DNA of 24,981 bases from a virus, in the IMG/VR virus record IMGVR_UViG_3300032018_000022, positions 1 to 24,981 of that record. The stretch is one strand, 5' to 3'. Made by a program: the position numbers and the translations under genes. Positions 21,290 through 24,981 of this stretch are shown one piece after another. The notes under the pieces were generated by a model. It was not told the origin of the DNA and searched no databases. It was given only the letters and a program-made list of their open reading frames with translations. Position 1 is the stretch's first letter. Every line of letters begins with the position of its first letter.

Positions 21290-24200
21290 TGATTGAGGCG
21301 TTTATCATTTTCGTCGGGGAAATAATCATGGAGATGGGGGCGACCTACGCCGTCGCCAACGCGGTTGCGACAGCGGTGGTTTATGCTTCGATTATCGCGG
21401 CAAACATGGCCGTGGCGCGCCTCCTCTCGCCGAAGATGCCGTCAATGGCCGATTTGAACGATCGTGGAATCATGACGCGCAGCCCGACGTCGCCGCGGCA
21501 AATAATTTACGGGCAAGCGAAGGTGTCGGGCACCGTTGTCTTCCTCGCGACGAGTGGAGCCAAGAACGAGTATCTGCACATCGTCGTGACTTTGGCCGGC
21601 CACGAGGTCGAGGAAATTGGCGACGTGTATTTCAACGAAGACCGCGTGATGGAAGGAGGCGCATTGACTGGCTACGCGACAGGGAAATACCAAGCGACGG
21701 CAAGTTACACCGGTTCGCTTATTCACAAGTATCTGGGGACGACCACGCAGACCTACGACACCGTTTTGTCTGACGACATGGGTGGAGTATCAGGCGTCGG
21801 CGGAAGCTGGGATTCTGACCATCGGCTGCGGGGCATCGCTTACATTTACTGCAAGCTCACTTTCTCCAACGAGATTTTCGTCGGCGGCATCCCGAACATT
21901 TCGTGCATCGTCAAGGGCAAGAAGGTTTACAACCCGAGCACGCTCGCGACCACTTACAGCGCGAACCCTGCGCTTTGCTTGCGCGACTATCTCACCGACG
22001 CCGATCTCGGGATGGGCATGGACACGAGCGAAATTGATGACGCTTCGGTCATCGCCGCAGCCGCTGTCTGCAACGAGCAAGTCCAGATCAAGCCAACGAG
22101 CCCCACGGTCTACGAGAACCGCTACGAGTGCAACGGGCAGGCCGTCACGTCCTCGACGCCTGACTCGATCATCGGGCAAATCCTCTCCTCGATGGGCGGG
22201 ACGATCGCTTACAGCGGTGGGCAGGTCGTGGTCTATGCGGCAGCCTATCGCGCGCCCGCGATCACGCTCGACGAGTCGCACATGGCGGGCGGCTTCACGG
22301 TCTCGACTCGACTCAGCGCGCGCGACCGCGTGAACGCAGTCAAGGGCACGTTTATCTCCTCCGAGAATCAGTGGGCGGCGGCGGACTTCCCGCAGATCAC
22401 AAGCGCAACCTACTTGGCGGCGGATGACGGCGTTTATCACTGGCGCGATGTCATCCTGCCGTTCACCACGAGCAGCAGCGCGGCGCAGCGCATCGCACGC
22501 ATTAACCTGCGGCAGGCGCGCGAGGAAATCATCTTCACCGCGAAGTTCAACCTGACCGCGATGCAGTTGCGCGCGGGCGACACGGTGAATCTGACCAACG
22601 CAAACCTCGGCTTCTCGTCCAAAGTGTTTGAGGTCATCGCGTGGTCGCTCTCGAGCGACGGCACGCCGCCGACTCCTGTCATCGAGCTTCAACTACGCGA
22701 GACGGCTTCGACTGTTTATGACTGGGACGTGGCGGACGAAGTCGCGGTCGAGAGCGCACCGAACACGACACTGCCGTCTCCGTTTTCTATCACTGCGCCG
22801 AGCAATCTCACGCTCACCGCAGACGGAACGACGCAGTTCATTCAGGCCGACGGCACGGTGGTCCCGCGCATAAAAGTGGCGTGGAGCGCGCCGAACGACC
22901 AGTTCGTCACAAGCGGGGGCAAGACCGTGATCGAATACAAGGAGGGCACGGCGACGACGTATCTAACGTGGGCGACGGTGGACGGCGACCAGACGCTGGA
23001 CTTCATTTCCAGCGACGTGCGAATCGGGACGAGCTACAACGTGCGGCTCTACGCGCAGAGCTTCTTTAACACGTCTTCGACCTACACGGCGGTGTCCACG
23101 ACCACGCCGGTCAAGGACACCACCGCGCCAAGCATCCCAACCGGCCTCACCGCCGTAGTCGGCACGGGCCGCGCCGTCTCCCTCGACTGGAACGACAACA
23201 CCGAGCCCGATTTTTCGGAATACGGCATTTACCGCAGGACCACCGCAGTCACTCCTCTAACCTCGATCACCAGCAAAATCGCCGAGGTGCGCGCGTCGCG
23301 ATTCGTGGACACGGACGTGGACATCGGGACGACGTATTACTACTGGCTGAACGCTTACGACAGCGTGGAGAACGTGTCGGGGTTTACCAACTACGTCCAA
23401 GCGACGCCATCGGTCATCACCGCTGGGCCTATCGACCCGACGCCGCCAGACCAGCCCGCAGCGCCGACGCTCATCAGCACGACGGTCTATCTGTCGAGCG
23501 ACGGCGGTTCATTCGCGCGCGTCTCGCTGACCGCTCCACCGCTGCCGTCTGGCGCGGTCGCTCTCGATGTCCTCTACCGGCGCACGGGCGCGAGCGATTA
23601 CATCGTTGGAAATCAAATCGCGTCGTCGGTGTCCTACGCGGTGTCGATTGACGATCTGACCGTTGGCGAATCCTACCAGTTCGCAGCGCGCGGGATTTCG
23701 TTCTCGGGGGCGATCTCGCAGCTATCGACCGCGCTGAGTCAGACTGCGCCAAGCAACACGACGGCGCCAACGACGCCTAGCGATGGAGCGATAAGCTCAA
23801 AAGCTCCCGCTGTTTTAACTTGGGCGGTTAGCAGTCTCTACTTCGGCGCTCACGTTTCTTGGTCGGTTAATAGCGATAAGGATTTTGCGTATTTTGAAAT
23901 CAAATCAACCACTACAAACACGGATGCTGCGGTAGATTTCATCTGGTTCCCTGCCAATGGAACTGCGGGACTTTATCAGACCCGAGAACCGTTTTTCGAC
24001 TACTATCGGGTAGATGTGCAAAATGGCCATGTGCGGATTCGCGCAGTCAATCGTTCCGGAACGGCGTCGGCATGGCATTACGCTGGCAACATCGCATCTT
24101 ACACGGCGGTGATCGGCGGCGATATGTCGCTGCAAAACAAAACCGCTGTGAACATCACCGGCGGCACCGCAGCCTTAACCTCAGTAACAATCAGCGACGG

Positions 24201-24543
24201 GTCGGCAACGCTAGCAACCGCCCGCGCCGCCTCGCTGATCGTCGCTCCCGCAGCCGCAACGAGTCCGCGCGCGCAGCTCGCGCTCTACGCAGGCAGCGAC
24301 GTATTTAACTTCACGGTGTCCTCAGGGAACTATGACCTCGACGTGGACATTACCAATCGCGGATTCACGGCGAAGCCAGACTGGGGGCTTATCCAGATTT
24401 ATGATACGAACTACCTCGGCGTTTATGATTTCGACACCGGTTCGAGTTCAACCAACGCCCGCTTCGTGATCTACTCGCGCGACGGCGGAACCCGCACGAC
24501 GGGCAATCGCCGCTACCATTTCATCCTCGGAAAATACACCTGA
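21289..24543 (+). CDS. Tail-tip / host-specificity protein with FN3 domains (gpJ-like)
   Basis: 1084 aa. Residues 15-46 form a hydrophobic, Ala-rich segment followed by PKMPSMADLNDRG and SPTSPRQIIYGQAKVSGTVV (65-84), an arrangement found at the N-terminus of central tail-tip proteins and partly in gpI-like proteins. Residues 90-480 are the hub region (GHEVEEIGDVYFNEDRV, VPAL-type strands, NLRQAREEIIFTAKF). At least three, possibly four, FN3-like domains follow at about 503-605, 612-705, 724-820 and 835-930. The end (about 940-1084) is a beta-rich receptor-binding candidate. It would sit at the tail tip and contact the host surface. Between about 23790 and 24060 GC drops (about 47% over 23821-24000), suggesting an exchanged segment. 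Start chosen at ATG 21289, overlapping the previous TAA; ATG 21328 is also possible. Confidence 0.82.
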   Translation: MIEAFIIFVGEIIMEMGATYAVANAVATAVVYASIIAANMAVARLLSPKMPSMADLNDRGIMTRSPTSPRQIIYGQAKVSGTVVFLATSGAKNEYLHIVVTLAGHEVEEIGDVYFNEDRVMEGGALTGYATGKYQATASYTGSLIHKYLGTTTQTYDTVLSDDMGGVSGVGGSWDSDHRLRGIAYIYCKLTFSNEIFVGGIPNISCIVKGKKVYNPSTLATTYSANPALCLRDYLTDADLGMGMDTSEIDDASVIAAAAVCNEQVQIKPTSPTVYENRYECNGQAVTSSTPDSIIGQILSSMGGTIAYSGGQVVVYAAAYRAPAITLDESHMAGGFTVSTRLSARDRVNAVKGTFISSENQWAAADFPQITSATYLAADDGVYHWRDVILPFTTSSSAAQRIARINLRQAREEIIFTAKFNLTAMQLRAGDTVNLTNANLGFSSKVFEVIAWSLSSDGTPPTPVIELQLRETASTVYDWDVADEVAVESAPNTTLPSPFSITAPSNLTLTADGTTQFIQADGTVVPRIKVAWSAPNDQFVTSGGKTVIEYKEGTATTYLTWATVDGDQTLDFISSDVRIGTSYNVRLYAQSFFNTSSTYTAVSTTTPVKDTTAPSIPTGLTAVVGTGRAVSLDWNDNTEPDFSEYGIYRRTTAVTPLTSITSKIAEVRASRFVDTDVDIGTTYYYWLNAYDSVENVSGFTNYVQATPSVITAGPIDPTPPDQPAAPTLISTTVYLSSDGGSFARVSLTAPPLPSGAVALDVLYRRTGASDYIVGNQIASSVSYAVSIDDLTVGESYQFAARGISFSGAISQLSTALSQTAPSNTTAPTTPSDGAISSKAPAVLTWAVSSLYFGAHVSWSVNSDKDFAYFEIKSTTTNTDAAVDFIWFPANGTAGLYQTREPFFDYYRVDVQNGHVRIRAVNRSGTASAWHYAGNIASYTAVIGGDMSLQNKTAVNITGGTAALTSVTISDGSATLATARAASLIVAPAAATSPRAQLALYAGSDVFNFTVSSGNYDLDVDITNRGFTAKPDWGLIQIYDTNYLGVYDFDTGSSSTNARFVIYSRDGGTRTTGNRRYHFILGKYT

Positions 24544-24647
24544 CGCGCTCGACGTATGACCGCAGCGGATACAAGTATTGCCCACGCAATTACACCCTTG
24601 CCACCGCGCACGAACTCCGCTCCGCTCGCAGCACCATGCGGCGGTGA
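24540..24647 (+). CDS. Possible 35-aa micro-protein with CTG start
   Basis: If CTG at 24540 is read as a start, its last two bases overlap the preceding stop as CTGA, the same 4-base style as the ATGA and GTGA overlaps elsewhere. The product is basic and Tyr-rich (STYDRSGYKYCPRNYTLATA, then HELRSARSTMRR). It looks more protein-like than the alternative 32-aa frame from ATG 24556, which is Ala/Pro-rich. No ATG, GTG or TTG opens this frame. Function is unknown, and it could be chance. Confidence 0.3.
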   Translation: MTRSTYDRSGYKYCPRNYTLATAHELRSARSTMRR

Positions 24648-24664
24648 GGGCTGAGGCTAACCGC

Positions 24665-24704
24665 AAGCCCGCGAGCGGATTTACCGCTGCGCGGGCTTTC
24701 TTTT
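24665..24704 (+). terminator. Intrinsic terminator at end of tail operon
   Basis: The left arm AAGCCCGCGAGCGG (24665-24678), loop ATTTA and right arm CCGCTGCGCGGGCTT (24684-24698) form a long stem with one bulged base, followed by TTCTTTT. It lies shortly after the tail-tip gene and closes the late transcription unit. Confidence 0.85.
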
Positions 24705-24874
24705 GCGCGGATTCCACATCCGTCGCCAACATTTGATTTGTTTTAACTGGCGCAACTGCAACGGCTTAGGGAAGCAGGAGGACAAAATACGCATTTGTGT
24801 TTACATCGGGTCGGCAATCGGAGAGAGTTTTCACGTCGGAGGGAATTAACCCGACGACCAACTCAACCAAAAAC
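24705..24874 (+). other. Untranslated leader between transcription units
   Basis: With the micro-gene and terminator discounted, 24544-24874 is the only gap over 300 bases. Its second part is AT-richer and contains a polypurine run (gggaagcaggaggacaaaat at about 24769-24788) and a dyad at 24834-24856. I see no convincing -35/-10 pair. A GTG at 24797 is in frame with the next gene and follows AGGAGGA by 14 bases, but the conserved protein start favours ATG 24875. Confidence 0.45.
24834..24856. promoter_or_regulatory. Dyad CGTCGG / CCGACG ahead of next gene
   Basis: CGTCGG at 24834-24839 and CCGACG at 24851-24856 are inverted copies, 11 bases apart, with additional GGG/CCC pairing possible if one base bulges. 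The middle is AT-rich (aattaa). It could be an operator or an RNA hairpin in the leader. It ends 18 bases before the ATG at 24875. Confidence 0.35.
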
Positions 24875-24981
24875 ATGATCCTCCCAGCAATTCACTCAAA
24901 CGGAACCAGCGCCAAATGCCTCACCGAAGGCTACACAGAGGCCCGCCTCGCAGTCGAAGCAGCGATCAACCAACTCTCCAA
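24875..24981 (+). CDS. Start of a small conserved phage protein (partial)
   Basis: The window cuts this gene after 35 codons. The N-terminus MILPAIHSNGTSAKCLTEGY followed by an amphipathic helix TEARLAVEAAINQL recalls a short phage protein of unknown function whose members begin with P-x-IH-x-NGTS. It is the first gene after the late operon terminator and probably opens another transcription unit. The leader is A/C-rich (aactcaaccaaaaac) with no Shine-Dalgarno close to the ATG. Confidence 0.6.
   Translation, partial: MILPAIHSNGTSAKCLTEGYTEARLAVEAAINQLS

Noticed and set aside
21790-22692. 300-codon minus-strand open frame opposite the tail-tip gene
   Set aside because: Shadow of the tail-tip frame; Arg/Asp/Val-rich low-quality protein without motifs.
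24556-24654. 32-codon frame starting at ATG 24556
   Set aside because: Ala/Pro-rich with no convincing protein character; it competes with the CTG frame and has no Shine-Dalgarno.
1-24981. CRISPR arrays, tRNA or rRNA genes, insertion sequences, attachment sites
   Set aside because: No regularly spaced repeats, cloverleaf, transposase or duplicated att-like core could be found by reading the sequence.

Overview
The window looks like the structural half of a tailed dsDNA phage or prophage, most likely a siphovirus with a lambda-type packaging and head plan. Every convincing gene is on the + strand and packing is very tight. Ten gene pairs share a 4-base stop/start overlap (ATGA or GTGA). There is a short tape measure gene and no sheath or baseplate genes. 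No integrase, repressor, replication gene, tRNA, rRNA or bacterial housekeeping gene is visible. The host cannot be named from this sequence. Background GC is about 60-67% by spot counts, and most start codons lack a Shine-Dalgarno sequence, which suggests a high-GC host with weak dependence on that signal.

Layout. (1) 56-1380: a ParB-fold protein and a glycosyltransferase resembling the TET-associated family, a pairing known from phages that hypermodify their DNA. (2) 1382-4310: packaging, with a putative small terminase subunit, a PD-(D/E)XK nuclease-like protein and a GpA-type large terminase. (3) 4338-6781: a gpW-like connector and a gpB-type portal with an extra C-terminal module. (4) 6789-11008: a fibre gene, small proteins, a membrane-anchored signal-peptidase-like protein and a holin/lysis cassette, inserted where lambda would go straight from portal to protease. 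(5) 11032-13318: prohead protease with a scaffold-like tail, decoration protein and major capsid protein, closed by a strong terminator. (6) 13374-14057: an AT-rich HNH endonuclease gene between two intrinsic terminators. (7) 14139-16162: two further GT-A-type glycosyltransferases. (8) 16165-24543: head-tail connector, tail completion proteins, tail tube, tail assembly chaperone with a -1 frameshift product, tape measure, two tail-tip proteins and a large FN3-containing tail-tip/host-specificity protein. (9) 24540-24981: a possible micro-gene with a CTG start, a terminator, a leader with a dyad, and the start of another transcription unit cut by the window edge.

How it fits together: the terminase cuts and pumps DNA through the portal into a prohead built from capsid protein on a scaffold and matured by the protease. 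The connector and tail genes build a short flexible tail, and holin-like proteins release progeny. The most unusual content is the sugar-related set (TAGT-like enzyme plus two GT-A enzymes), the signal-peptidase-like protein beside the lysis genes, the classic A AAA AAC frameshift that yields a tail chaperone extension with no start codon of its own, and abrupt low-GC, rare-codon patches inside otherwise GC-rich structural genes. Functions are inferred from reading the translations by eye; no database search was run.
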